Assembly: GCA_049646585.1 (NCBI GenBank)
Contig: JBARWC010000058.1
Location: forward strand, 1 to 37,748
DNA length: 37,748 nucleotides
From: G025836975 sp049646585
Lineage (GTDB): Bacteria > Pseudomonadota > Gammaproteobacteria > Burkholderiales > Burkholderiaceae_B
Direction of reading: 5' to 3'
The stretch's first letter is position 1, and every line of letters starts with the position of its first letter. A model generated the notes under the pieces. That model was given only the letters and a program-made list of their open reading frames with translations. It searched no databases and was not told where the DNA came from. Positions 16,028-23,597 of this stretch are shown piece by piece. Made by a program: the position numbers and the translations under genes.

Positions 16028-17038
16028 ATGAAGACAAAACGATTGATGAAGTTTGCGATTGCGGCGACATGCGCGGCCATCATGGCCGGCACGGCCCATG
16101 CCGAGACGTCCGAGGTAACCCTGGCGCGCCAATTCGGCATTGGCTATTTGCCGTTGACCGTCATGAACATCAACGGGCTGGTCCAGAAGCACCTGAAACA
16201 GGCCGGCCTGAACGACACCAAGGTGACGTGGTCGCGCTTTGGCTCGGGTTCCGCGGCGAACGACGCCCTGCTGTCCGGCAAGCTGGATTTCGCGGCGGGA
16301 GGCACCGGCCCGGCCATCATCCTGTGGGATAAAACGCGCAGCAACGCCAAGGTGCATGGGGTCGCGGCGCTAAGCTCCATGCCCAACCTGCTGGTCAGCT
16401 CGGCGCCCGAGCTCAAGACCCTGAAGGATTTCACCGACAAGGACAAGATTGCGATGGCGGGCGCGGGCTCGTCCGTCCAGACGGTGTACTTGCAGATGGC
16501 CGTGTCGAAGCTGTGGGGCATGGACAACTACAAGAAGCTGAATCCCCTCATGGTCAACCTGCCGCACCCGGAAGGCCTGAATGCAATGCTGTCGGGGTCG
16601 GCAGGCATCCGTTCGACTTTCACGACGCCGCCGTTCCAGTACATCGCCCTGAAGAAGCCTGGCGTACACATCGTATTGAACTCATACGACGTCATGGGCG
16701 GGCCAAACACCTTCCTGATGGTATGGAGCCCCGACAAGTTCCGAACCGAGAATCCCAAGACTTTCAAGGCGGTGCTCGGCGCGCTGGACGAGGCGACCAG
16801 CTGGATCAACGCCAATCCACGCAAGGCCGCGGAGCTGTACGTGAAAGATACCGGCAACAAGGAGTCGGTCGAGGACATCGAGAAAATGATCCGCGATCCG
16901 CAAATCCATTACACGCTTGCTCCCGAGCGGATACTGCCCTACGCGCAGTTCATGAACGACGTGGGTACGATCAAGAACCGGCCCAAGGCCTGGACCGATC
17001 TCTTCTTTCCTGAAATCCATAACCTGAAAGGAAGCTAA
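16028..17038 (+). CDS. ABC transporter substrate-binding protein, NitT/TauT (SsuA/TauA-like) family
   Basis: Periplasmic receptor of the importer encoded by the next two genes, 336 residues. The signal peptide runs MKTKRLMKFAIAATCAAIMAGTAHA, with cleavage after residue 25. The mature domain has the NitT/TauT pattern: VTLARQFGIGYLPLTVMN, FGSGSAANDALLSGKLDFAAGGTGPAI, SSMPNLLVSSAPELKTLKDF, then KIAMAGAGSSVQTVYLQMA. AAGGAGA lies shortly before the ATG at 16028. The family takes up sulfonates, nitrate, thiamine precursors, aromatic acids and similar compounds; the ligand here is not deducible. A 145-base gap separates it from the Bug receptor. A GC-rich hairpin follows the stop codon, probably protecting the receptor message so that it is made in excess over the ATPase. 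Confidence 0.9.
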   Translation: MKTKRLMKFAIAATCAAIMAGTAHAETSEVTLARQFGIGYLPLTVMNINGLVQKHLKQAGLNDTKVTWSRFGSGSAANDALLSGKLDFAAGGTGPAIILWDKTRSNAKVHGVAALSSMPNLLVSSAPELKTLKDFTDKDKIAMAGAGSSVQTVYLQMAVSKLWGMDNYKKLNPLMVNLPHPEGLNAMLSGSAGIRSTFTTPPFQYIALKKPGVHIVLNSYDVMGGPNTFLMVWSPDKFRTENPKTFKAVLGALDEATSWINANPRKAAELYVKDTGNKESVEDIEKMIRDPQIHYTLAPERILPYAQFMNDVGTIKNRPKAWTDLFFPEIHNLKGS

Positions 17039-17046
17039 GCGCGCCG

Positions 17047-17070
17047 GCCGGCCACGGCCCCGTGGCCGGC
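17047..17070 (+). promoter_or_regulatory. intercistronic hairpin between ABC receptor and ATPase genes
   Basis: Perfect 9-bp stem GCCGGCCAC/GTGGCCGGC with loop GGCCCC, 8 bases after the receptor stop and 24 bases before the ATPase ATG, with no T-tract. Such hairpins after binding-protein genes commonly stabilise the upstream message. Confidence 0.6.
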
Positions 17071-17094
17071 TCGCCGCTTGCTAGAGGGTTTTCT

Positions 17095-17895
17095 ATGCAT
17101 GAAGTCGATTCCGGTAATCCGCTGCTCGAGGTAGACGGGGTTACCCTGCAATACAAGACGGTCGAGCATCTGATCACGGCCACTTACAAAGTCAGTTTCC
17201 AGGTCCAGTCGGGCGATAGGTTCGTGTTGCTGGGGCCTTCGGGCTGCGGCAAGTCGTCCTTGCTCAAGGCGGTGGGAGGCTACCTGCCACCCACCGAGGG
17301 GCGCATACGGCTGAAGGGAGCCGAGGTCCAGAAGCCGGGGCCCGATCGGATGATGGTGTTCCAGGAGTTCGACCAGCTGCTGCCGTGGAAGACCATATGC
17401 GAGAACGTGGCGTTCCCCTTGCATGCCAGTGGCAAGATGGGCCAGCGCGAGGCGCGCGAAAAGGCCTTGGAATACATCGCCAAGGTCAACCTGAGCAAGT
17501 TCGCTGATAGCCATCCGCACATGCTGTCGGGCGGCATGAAGCAAAGGGTGGCCATTGCCCGCGGCATGGCGATGGAGCCCGCGATCCTCCTGATGGACGA
17601 ACCGTTCGCCGCGCTCGACGCGCTGACCCGCCGCAAAATGCAGGACGAGTTGTTGCAGTTGTGGGATGAAACCCGGTTCACCGTTTTGTTCGTGACCCAC
17701 TCCATTCCCGAGGCCATACGCATCGGCAGCCGCATCCTGTTGCTCAGCCCGCATCCCGGCCAGGTCAAGGCCGAACTCAACAGCCTGCCCAGGAACGAGC
17801 AGGATCCCGCGCTTCATCAGGCGCTCGAGGAAAAAATCAACGGTATGCTGTTTGCGGATCGCGTCGAAGAGGCAGTGGAGGTCCATCATGGCTGA
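17095..17895 (+). CDS. ABC transporter ATP-binding protein (SsuB/TauB-like)
   Basis: Nucleotide-binding subunit of the importer, 266 residues. It has Walker A GPSGCGKS (residues 47-54), the Q-loop MVFQEFDQLLPW, the signature LSGGMKQR, Walker B ILLMDEPFAALD and the H-loop FVTHS. The sequence after the Q-loop (LLPWKTICENVAFPL) is typical of nitrate/sulfonate/taurine importers. ATG at 17095 is used although an upstream GTG at 17062 is in frame, because the GTG lies inside the intercistronic hairpin. The gene overlaps the permease gene by 8 bases. Confidence 0.93.
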   Translation: MHEVDSGNPLLEVDGVTLQYKTVEHLITATYKVSFQVQSGDRFVLLGPSGCGKSSLLKAVGGYLPPTEGRIRLKGAEVQKPGPDRMMVFQEFDQLLPWKTICENVAFPLHASGKMGQREAREKALEYIAKVNLSKFADSHPHMLSGGMKQRVAIARGMAMEPAILLMDEPFAALDALTRRKMQDELLQLWDETRFTVLFVTHSIPEAIRIGSRILLLSPHPGQVKAELNSLPRNEQDPALHQALEEKINGMLFADRVEEAVEVHHG

Positions 17896-18766
17896 ATCTC
17901 AAGAAATGGCCTATGGCCGCCCGGAAATCTATTGCGAGCCGGTGGCATCGGAATCCTTCGGCATCGTCGAGAAGCCCCTGTCGTGGTGGGAGCGGGTACT
18001 GAACATAAGCGGTATACGCAAGCTGGCCATCCTGATCGTGCTGGCCCTGATCTGGGAGGTATACGCCAGCAGGCTGGACAACCCGCTGATCTTTCCCACA
18101 TTCGGCGATACCGTCAGGGCAATGGTCGACGGGGTGATGTCCGGAGGCCTGCTGCTGAAAGCCTGGACGTCCATCCGTGTCTTGCTGATGGGCTATGCCG
18201 CGGGCATAGTGCTGGCGGCGCTGCTCACCGTGCTTGCCATCACGACGCGCATCGGCACGGACCTGCTTGAAACACTGACGGCAATGTTCAACCCTTTGCC
18301 GGCCATTGCCTTGCTGCCCCTGGCGCTGATCTGGTTCGGCCTGGGCGAGGGCAGCCTTATCTTCGTATTGATCCACTCGGTGCTGTGGGCCGTGACGCTC
18401 AATACCCATTCGGGCTTTCTCTCGGTTTCTCCCACCTTGCGCATGGTCGGGCGCAATTACGGCCTCGTGGGCTTCTCCTACGTTTGGCAGATACTCATTC
18501 CCGCCGCGTTCGCCAGCATTCTGTCGGGCCTGAAGATAGGCTGGGCTTTCGCCTGGCGCACCTTGATTGCGGCCGAACTGGTTTTTGGCGTAAGCTCCGG
18601 GTCCGGAGGACTTGGATGGTTTATTTACGAGAACAAGAACATGCTGGAAATACCCAGCGTGTTCGCCGGCCTGTTCATGGTCATACTGATCGGCTTGTTT
18701 GTCGAGAACGTCATATTCAACACCCTGGAAAAATGCACCATACGGCGCTGGGGAATGCAGAGCTAA
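17888..18766 (+). CDS. ABC transporter permease (SsuC/TauC-like)
   Basis: Inner-membrane subunit of the NitT/TauT-type importer, 292 residues. After a hydrophilic N-terminal extension of about 45 residues come around six membrane segments, including LAILIVLALIWEVYA and ALLPLALIWFGLGEGS. The EAA coupling loop reads RNYGLVGFSYVWQILIPAAFASILSGLKIGWAFAW in part (near 200-230). The ATG at 17888 has GGAGG just upstream, inside the ATPase reading frame, which indicates translational coupling. Seven bases separate its stop from the TauE/SafE-type gene. Confidence 0.92.
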   Translation: MAESQEMAYGRPEIYCEPVASESFGIVEKPLSWWERVLNISGIRKLAILIVLALIWEVYASRLDNPLIFPTFGDTVRAMVDGVMSGGLLLKAWTSIRVLLMGYAAGIVLAALLTVLAITTRIGTDLLETLTAMFNPLPAIALLPLALIWFGLGEGSLIFVLIHSVLWAVTLNTHSGFLSVSPTLRMVGRNYGLVGFSYVWQILIPAAFASILSGLKIGWAFAWRTLIAAELVFGVSSGSGGLGWFIYENKNMLEIPSVFAGLFMVILIGLFVENVIFNTLEKCTIRRWGMQS

Positions 18767-18773
18767 GGCACCC

Positions 18774-19538
18774 ATGATTCCCGAATGGGCGATGCAGGCC
18801 TTGCCCCCGCTGCCGGTGCTTGCGGCATTGGCGGGGGCGACTTTCGTGGGTGGCCTGATGCGGGGCTTTACCGGCTTTGGGGCCGGTCTGCTGATGGCAC
18901 CCGTGTTCAGCCTGTTGATGCCGCCCACCTATGTGCTGGTGGTCATCCTGCTGTTGAATCTGCTGACCACCATCCAGATGTTGCCCGGCGCGCTGCGCAT
19001 CGTCGACTGGAAGCTGGTCTTGCGCTTGTTCCTGCCTTCCTTGCTGGGCCTGCCCCTGGGGCTGGCCATGCTGCACATGGTGGATCCCGTGGTCATGCGC
19101 AAGACGGTGGGCATCGTGGTGACCGCCGTGGCCGTGCTGATGCTGGCCGGCTGGCATTACAAGGGCCGCCGCGGCGTGCTGCAGGACACGGCCACGGGTG
19201 CCGTCAGCGGGTTCATGACGGCCATTGCCGGCATAGGCGGGCCACCCATCATTCTTTACCTGCTTTCCATTCCGGGCTTGTCGTCCAGCGTGTTGCGCGC
19301 CGTCAGCCTGGTGTATTTCAGTTTTGCCCAGGTGGCCACCCTGACGCCGCTGACCATCAGCGGAACCCTGCGCGCCGAGCATCTGGTTTATGTGGCCGTT
19401 CTGCTGCCGGTGTCCGCCATCGCCAGCATGCTGGGCTCGTGGCTGCATCGGTGGTCGGTGGGGCGGCAGCAGGATTATGTGCGCATCGCGGCGCTGTATC
19501 TGCTGCTGCTTACCGGCCTGGCCGCGCTCGTCCTGTAG
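18774..19538 (+). CDS. TauE/SafE-family membrane permease
   Basis: Integral membrane protein of 254 residues with about eight hydrophobic segments. The first contains GATFVGGLMRGFTGFGAGLLMAP in part (GFTGFGAGLL, a family signature), and a second related half contains GAVSGFMTAIAGIGGPPI. The two similar glycine-rich halves are typical of TauE/SafE (formerly DUF81) proteins, which export sulfite or sulfoacetate or move other small organic anions. The start at 18774 is chosen because it follows the permease stop by 7 bases. It is the last gene of the ThDP-enzyme/ABC unit. Its presence beside a TauABC-like importer raises the possibility of a sulfonate substrate, but the family is too broad to conclude that. 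Confidence 0.88.
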   Translation: MIPEWAMQALPPLPVLAALAGATFVGGLMRGFTGFGAGLLMAPVFSLLMPPTYVLVVILLLNLLTTIQMLPGALRIVDWKLVLRLFLPSLLGLPLGLAMLHMVDPVVMRKTVGIVVTAVAVLMLAGWHYKGRRGVLQDTATGAVSGFMTAIAGIGGPPIILYLLSIPGLSSSVLRAVSLVYFSFAQVATLTPLTISGTLRAEHLVYVAVLLPVSAIASMLGSWLHRWSVGRQQDYVRIAALYLLLLTGLAALVL

Positions 19539-19565
19539 GCATTGCGCAGGCCCCTGCGGATTGCG

Positions 19566-20192
19566 CTAGCGGTTGGAAAAGGCCAGTTTTACGGCCAGGC
19601 CCAAAAATACCGTGCCGGCGACGCGGTTCAACAGGCGTTGCGCGCCGGGCGACCGTTGCATGCGCTGGCCCACGGTGCCGGAAAACCAGGCGATCAGCCC
19701 GAAGACCAACAAGGTGGCCGCCATGAACAGCGCGCCCAGGCTGACCGTTTGCGCCGCCACCGACCCGCGCTCGGGGCTGGTGAATTGTGGCAGGAAGGCC
19801 AGGAAGAACAGCGACACCTTGGGGTTGGTCAGGTTCATGACGATGCCGCGTCGATACAGCAGCGCTTTGGACTGCGGCAGCGGCTTTTCCTGGCTGCCGG
19901 CCTGGGCGGGCGCGCGAAAGGCGCCCCAGGCCAGGTAGACCAGATAGGCCGCTCCGGCCAGCTTGAGCAGCGTGAAGGCGGTTTCGGATGCCGCGAACAC
20001 GGCGGCCAGGCCCACGGCCACCGCCAATGTATGGCCGATCAGGCCCGTGCACAGCCCCAGCACGACGAACATACCCGACGTGCGCCCCCACATGGCCGAT
20101 TGCATCAGCACGAACAGGTTGTCGGGGCCGGGCGCCAGGGCCAACAATACCGCGATACCGAAGAAAGAAAGCGCTACGTCGTAAGTCAGCAT
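19566..20192 (-). CDS. LysE/RhtB-family amino acid exporter
   Basis: Inner-membrane exporter of amino acids or derivatives, 208 residues from the ATG at 20192 (an in-frame TTG at 20207 is possible). The hallmark is ALAPGPDNLFVLMQSAMWGRTSGMFVVLG (in part ALAPGPDNLFVL, residues 20-31), followed by VYLAWGAFRAP and NLTNPKVSLFFLAFLPQF, all typical of RhtB/LysE proteins. About six membrane segments are seen. The gene is divergent from a MetC-like lyase across a 65-base gap, an arrangement that suggests export of a sulfur amino acid or product. It is convergent with the TauE/SafE gene (27-base gap). Confidence 0.92.
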   Translation of the reverse strand: MLTYDVALSFFGIAVLLALAPGPDNLFVLMQSAMWGRTSGMFVVLGLCTGLIGHTLAVAVGLAAVFAASETAFTLLKLAGAAYLVYLAWGAFRAPAQAGSQEKPLPQSKALLYRRGIVMNLTNPKVSLFFLAFLPQFTSPERGSVAAQTVSLGALFMAATLLVFGLIAWFSGTVGQRMQRSPGAQRLLNRVAGTVFLGLAVKLAFSNR

Positions 20193-20257
20193 GATGAGGG
20201 CGGGCAAGATACATTATGATCAAGACTTGAAATTCTAACGCCCATCGACAAACCGCC

Positions 20258-21454
20258 ATGACCAAACCCGTATCAGCCCACTTGGACACCTTGTTGCAAC
20301 ACACCGGCACCGCTGCGTTCGACCCGGTCACCGGCGCCGCTCCCGTGGCGCTTCCTTCCATGCGGACCAGCACGGTGCGTTTCCGGAATCTGGATGTGCT
20401 GGAGCAGGCCCAGGCGGGCAAGGCCAGGGGCGAGCGCAGCGTCACTTATGGGCGCGTGGGCATGGATACGCACGCGGCGCTGGAAAGCATTTTCTGCGAA
20501 CTGGAAGGCGCCGAGCGCGCCTTCCTGGCCTCGTCCGGCTTGGGTGCCATTACCCTGGCGCTGCTGGGCGTCCTGAATGCCAACGATCACGTGCTGGTTG
20601 CCGACTGCGCCTACGGCCCGGTGCGCTACCTGGACAAGACCGTGCTGACGCGCATGAATATCGACGTGTCTTATTGCCGCGCCGCGGTGTCCGAACTGGA
20701 AGCCCAGCGGCGGCCCAATACCCGCGTGCTGTACGTCGAATCGCCTGGATCGCTGCTGTTCGAAATGCTGGACATCCCCGCCCTGGCCGAGTATGCGCGC
20801 AAGCACAAGCTGATCCTGATCACCGACAATACCTGGGGGTCGGGCTACGTCTATCGCCCGCTGGACCTGGGGGCCGATATCTCGGTGGTGGCCGGCACCA
20901 AATACGTGGGCGGCCATTCCGACCTGATGCTGGGCGCGGTCATGGCCAAGGATCCGGGCATCGTCAAGCGCCTGAACGACACCCATTACGCCATGGGCTA
21001 TTCCATCAGCGCCGACGACGCCTGGCTGGCCATACGGGGCGCGCGTACCCTGCCCATACGCATGCGCCAGAGCGCGCAAAACGCCCTGGAGATTTGTGAA
21101 TTCCTGGCTGGCCGCCCCGAAGTGGCGCGCATCTACCACCCAGCCTTGCCCAGCGACCCCGGCCACGCTCTCTGGAAGCGCGATTGCACCGGTTCCAACG
21201 GCATGCTGTCCGTCGAGCTGAAGCTGGACCCCGCCGCCGCCCGCCGCTTCGTCGACAGCCTGTCGCTGTTCGGCATCGGCTTTTCCTGGGGCGGCTTTGA
21301 AAGCCTGGTGCAACTAGTGGATCACGCCGCATTGCAGCCCCACAGCTATTGGCAGCGCGGCGACAATGCCGTCGTCCGCCTGCACATAGGCTTGGAGTCG
21401 CCGGACGACCTGGCGGCCGACATCGCCCAGGCGCTGGATAAAGCTCGAGGGTGA
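20258..21454 (+). CDS. metC: cystathionine beta-lyase-like PLP enzyme (Cys/Met metabolism family)
   Basis: PLP enzyme that probably cleaves cystathionine to homocysteine, pyruvate and ammonia in methionine synthesis. The 398-residue length fits. PLP-binding features are YGR at 64-66, the SSGLGAI cofactor loop at 92-98, Asp190 in LITDNTWGSG, and the Schiff-base Lys215 in VVAGTKYVGGHSD. The C-terminal half contains SWGGFESLVQL, typical of MetC. The gene is divergent from the LysE-type exporter. Other members of the family (cystathionine gamma-synthase, methionine gamma-lyase) cannot be excluded by sequence alone, but the SWGGFESL region favours beta-lyase. Confidence 0.87.
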   Translation: MTKPVSAHLDTLLQHTGTAAFDPVTGAAPVALPSMRTSTVRFRNLDVLEQAQAGKARGERSVTYGRVGMDTHAALESIFCELEGAERAFLASSGLGAITLALLGVLNANDHVLVADCAYGPVRYLDKTVLTRMNIDVSYCRAAVSELEAQRRPNTRVLYVESPGSLLFEMLDIPALAEYARKHKLILITDNTWGSGYVYRPLDLGADISVVAGTKYVGGHSDLMLGAVMAKDPGIVKRLNDTHYAMGYSISADDAWLAIRGARTLPIRMRQSAQNALEICEFLAGRPEVARIYHPALPSDPGHALWKRDCTGSNGMLSVELKLDPAAARRFVDSLSLFGIGFSWGGFESLVQLVDHAALQPHSYWQRGDNAVVRLHIGLESPDDLAADIAQALDKARG

Positions 21455-21504
21455 GAAAGAAAAGGTCCCTGAGAATTGTGTGTGAAGCGCTTGTTTTTAC
21501 TTGG

Positions 21505-22683
21505 CTACCGCTGCGTTTTTACAAAATTGCGTATCAAATATTCGTGAAACATCGGAACGGTAAACGCGATGTCTCCATGGGAAGGGCTGTAAATCATTCC
21601 TTTGCTGATGATTTGCGATCGTCGAGGGCCCAGGCTTTGCTGTGTTTCCCCCAGCGCATCGGCCACATCGGATGAGCGATAGGGGCCTTCACCCAGCTTG
21701 GCCATGCTTATCACGTACTCGCGCTCTTTCGGGGTAAGCCGGTCGAAGCGAACCTTGAAAAACCCCTCGTCCAGCCGCTTGGTCGCATGCGTGGCGGCTT
21801 TCTTAGCGTCGTCCAGTTCTATCCGGTCATGCTCAGCGATGTTCCAGCATTGATGCCCCCATTCTTGAAGGAAGTAAGGGTAGCCGTGTGTTTTGCTAAT
21901 GATCTCATTGAGCGCCGATTCAGAAATTTCGGCGCCTTCGTCGGTGACAGGCTCTCTGATGGCCAGTTTGGCATCGGCTTCGGTTAGGGCGCCGACCGGA
22001 GGGTAGTGGAAAAGTCGTTCCGCATAAGACTTGGCATCGCCCGACAAGGCGGCGACCTGCGGTAATCCGGCACCGAAGAACAAGACCGGCAGTCCTTTCT
22101 GATTGACCTTGTGCAGAGCGACGATCAAGGCGGCGAGGTCATTCGTGGTTAGGTACTGGACCTCATCGATGAGAAGAGTCCATGCCTTGCCCCCTGCCTT
22201 GGCTGCCTCGCCTACCTGGACAAATAACTCTGGGAGGTCGTTTTCCAGATCGCCACTATCGGCAAGCCCGGGTTCGGGCTCGACCGATAGCGACATATCG
22301 CCGTATGTCAGTTTGAAGGCGCCTGCAAACGAGCGAAGAGCTCGTAAGGCAGTGTGTGCCTTTGCTTTGGCGGCTTCGCTAACTGATAGCTTGCGAAGTA
22401 TTTGATGAATCTTCGGTAGCAGCAGTTCGCCCAGTGATCTATTTTCCGGTGCTTCGATGAATGACGACAAGTGTCCCGCTTGCTCCGCCATATTTTCTAT
22501 TTTGTTCAAAAGAACGGTTTTGCCGACTCCTCTGAGCCCTAAAAGCATTTGTGACCTGCTTGGCTTGCATAACAGCGTTCGTTGGATCGCAATATCGGCC
22601 TCGTCGATGATCAACTTTCGGCCCGCAAGTTCTGGCGGTTGATTGCCCGCGCCGGGCGCAAAAGGATTTCGTACAGGATCCAT
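21505..22683 (-). CDS. stand-alone AAA-type ATPase with C-terminal winged helix (ORC/Cdc6-like)
   Basis: Predicted soluble ATPase of 392 residues. It has Walker A GLRGVGKT (49-56) and Walker B LLIDEVQYL (170-178), where Asp173-Glu174 mark an active ATPase. A sensor-like FFGAGLPQV follows, then a lid domain and a C-terminal region (about 330-385) with DRLTPKEREYVISMA and SSDVADALG that looks like a winged helix. This layout resembles the AAA_16/ORC-like ATPases found scattered in bacteria as accessory genes; no function is established that I can name. The ATG at 22683 is chosen because the upstream in-frame extension is AT-rich and low-complexity. It is a single gene with convergent metC on one side and the dsbA terminator on the other. 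Base composition is lower in GC than its neighbours, which suggests acquisition. Confidence 0.85.
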   Translation of the reverse strand: MDPVRNPFAPGAGNQPPELAGRKLIIDEADIAIQRTLLCKPSRSQMLLGLRGVGKTVLLNKIENMAEQAGHLSSFIEAPENRSLGELLLPKIHQILRKLSVSEAAKAKAHTALRALRSFAGAFKLTYGDMSLSVEPEPGLADSGDLENDLPELFVQVGEAAKAGGKAWTLLIDEVQYLTTNDLAALIVALHKVNQKGLPVLFFGAGLPQVAALSGDAKSYAERLFHYPPVGALTEADAKLAIREPVTDEGAEISESALNEIISKTHGYPYFLQEWGHQCWNIAEHDRIELDDAKKAATHATKRLDEGFFKVRFDRLTPKEREYVISMAKLGEGPYRSSDVADALGETQQSLGPRRSQIISKGMIYSPSHGDIAFTVPMFHEYLIRNFVKTQR

Positions 22684-22738
22684 ATGATCGAGAGCCAAAT
22701 TAAGTCTAATCAAATATAAGTAATTATATGAAAAATTT

Positions 22739-22744
22739 ATTATA
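22739..22744 (-). promoter_or_regulatory. predicted -10 box of the AAA ATPase gene
   Basis: A perfect TATAAT on the minus strand, about 56 bases upstream of the ATG, in a 90-base AT-rich leader. No good -35 is visible. Overlapping inverted repeats lie beside it (for example TATAC-ATGA-GTATA at 22741-22754), which may be an operator. Confidence 0.5.
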
Positions 22745-22810
22745 CATGAGTATATTTTAATAAATAGAGCATTCTGAGCAGGATAGCCGCGCAGGAATCG
22801 AACGGAAATC

Positions 22811-22849
22811 AAAAGGGCCGGGCCTGTGGAATACAGACCCGGCCCTTTT
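22811..22849 (-). terminator. strong Rho-independent terminator downstream of dsbA
   Basis: A 17-bp stem with one mismatch (AAAAGGGCCGGGCCTGT / ACAGACCCGGCCCTTTT) and a 5-base loop. A-runs and T-runs at both ends make it usable in both directions. It lies 48 bases after the dsbA stop and shields the AAA ATPase leader from dsbA transcription. Confidence 0.92.
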
Positions 22850-22896
22850 GGGGTGGGAGCGGCGAGAGGATTGGGCTGGTTGAAGCCCTATCGAGC

Positions 22897-23526
22897 TTAC
22901 TTATTCACCATCTCGACCAGCTTCTGCGCCTCTTGTATCGTGCCTTCGTAGCTGTTCGTCATGGTCGGTGACGTGACGTACTTGCCGCCCACGGCGATGC
23001 TGGGCGTGCCTTCGATCTTGTAGGCCTTGACCAGCTCGTTGCCGCGCATCACCTTGGATTTGATGCCGAAGGAATTGAATACATCGGTGAATGCCTTGCG
23101 ATCCACGCCCTGGGCGGCCACCCAGTCCGTAATCGCCGCAGCGTCGTAAATGCGCTTGCGCTGCTCGTGTATGGCCTTGAACACGGCGTTGTGCAGGTCC
23201 AGGCGGTTCATCGCTTCCAGCGAATAATAGAGCTTCTGCAGGTCTTCCATGCTGGCGTTGAAGGCCACGGGCACCTGGCGCAGCACGACGTTTTCCGGCA
23301 GGGTCTTGGCCCATTTTTCAACCATGGGCTCGATGGCGTTGCAGTGCGGGCAGGTATAGGCGAAGAATTCCAGCACCTCGATCTTGCCGCTGGTATCCGA
23401 CGGCTGGGCCGGATCCACCACGGTGTAGCGCTCGGCGGCCTGGGCTTGCGTTGCCGGCAGCAGCAGGGCGCCGGAGCCGACGGCAAGAATGGCCAAAGCA
23501 CGTAGAAGCAGATGTTTGAGCGACAT
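22897..23526 (-). CDS. dsbA: periplasmic thiol:disulfide interchange protein DsbA
   Basis: Oxidises cysteine pairs in secreted proteins to disulfides. The protein has 209 residues with a signal peptide (MSLKHLLLRALAILAVGSG...ATQAQA, cleavage near residue 30). The thioredoxin-like active site is FFAYTCPHCNAIEP, with the CPHC pair and its acidic, reactive first cysteine. The cis-proline loop is EGTPSIAVGGKYV. The ATG at 23526 is chosen over one 10 codons upstream because it places the basic residues correctly for a signal peptide. It follows the SPOR-domain gene by about 70 bases on the same strand; argS - SPOR - dsbA is a conserved Alcaligenaceae order as I recall it. Confidence 0.95.
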   Translation of the reverse strand: MSLKHLLLRALAILAVGSGALLLPATQAQAAERYTVVDPAQPSDTSGKIEVLEFFAYTCPHCNAIEPMVEKWAKTLPENVVLRQVPVAFNASMEDLQKLYYSLEAMNRLDLHNAVFKAIHEQRKRIYDAAAITDWVAAQGVDRKAFTDVFNSFGIKSKVMRGNELVKAYKIEGTPSIAVGGKYVTSPTMTNSYEGTIQEAQKLVEMVNK

Positions 23527-23597
23527 AATTATTTTTTCCAGAAAAACCAAAGTCATTCAGACCGCAAACGCGGCAACAAGTTCAGCCGGGCGGTCAC

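Noticed and set aside
22795..22812. tRNA-like T-loop sequence (GTTCGATTCC on the minus strand) beside the AAA ATPase leader, as a possible attachment site
   Set aside because: The flanking bases do not pair into a T-stem or acceptor stem, and no second copy is visible on the other side of the ATPase gene.
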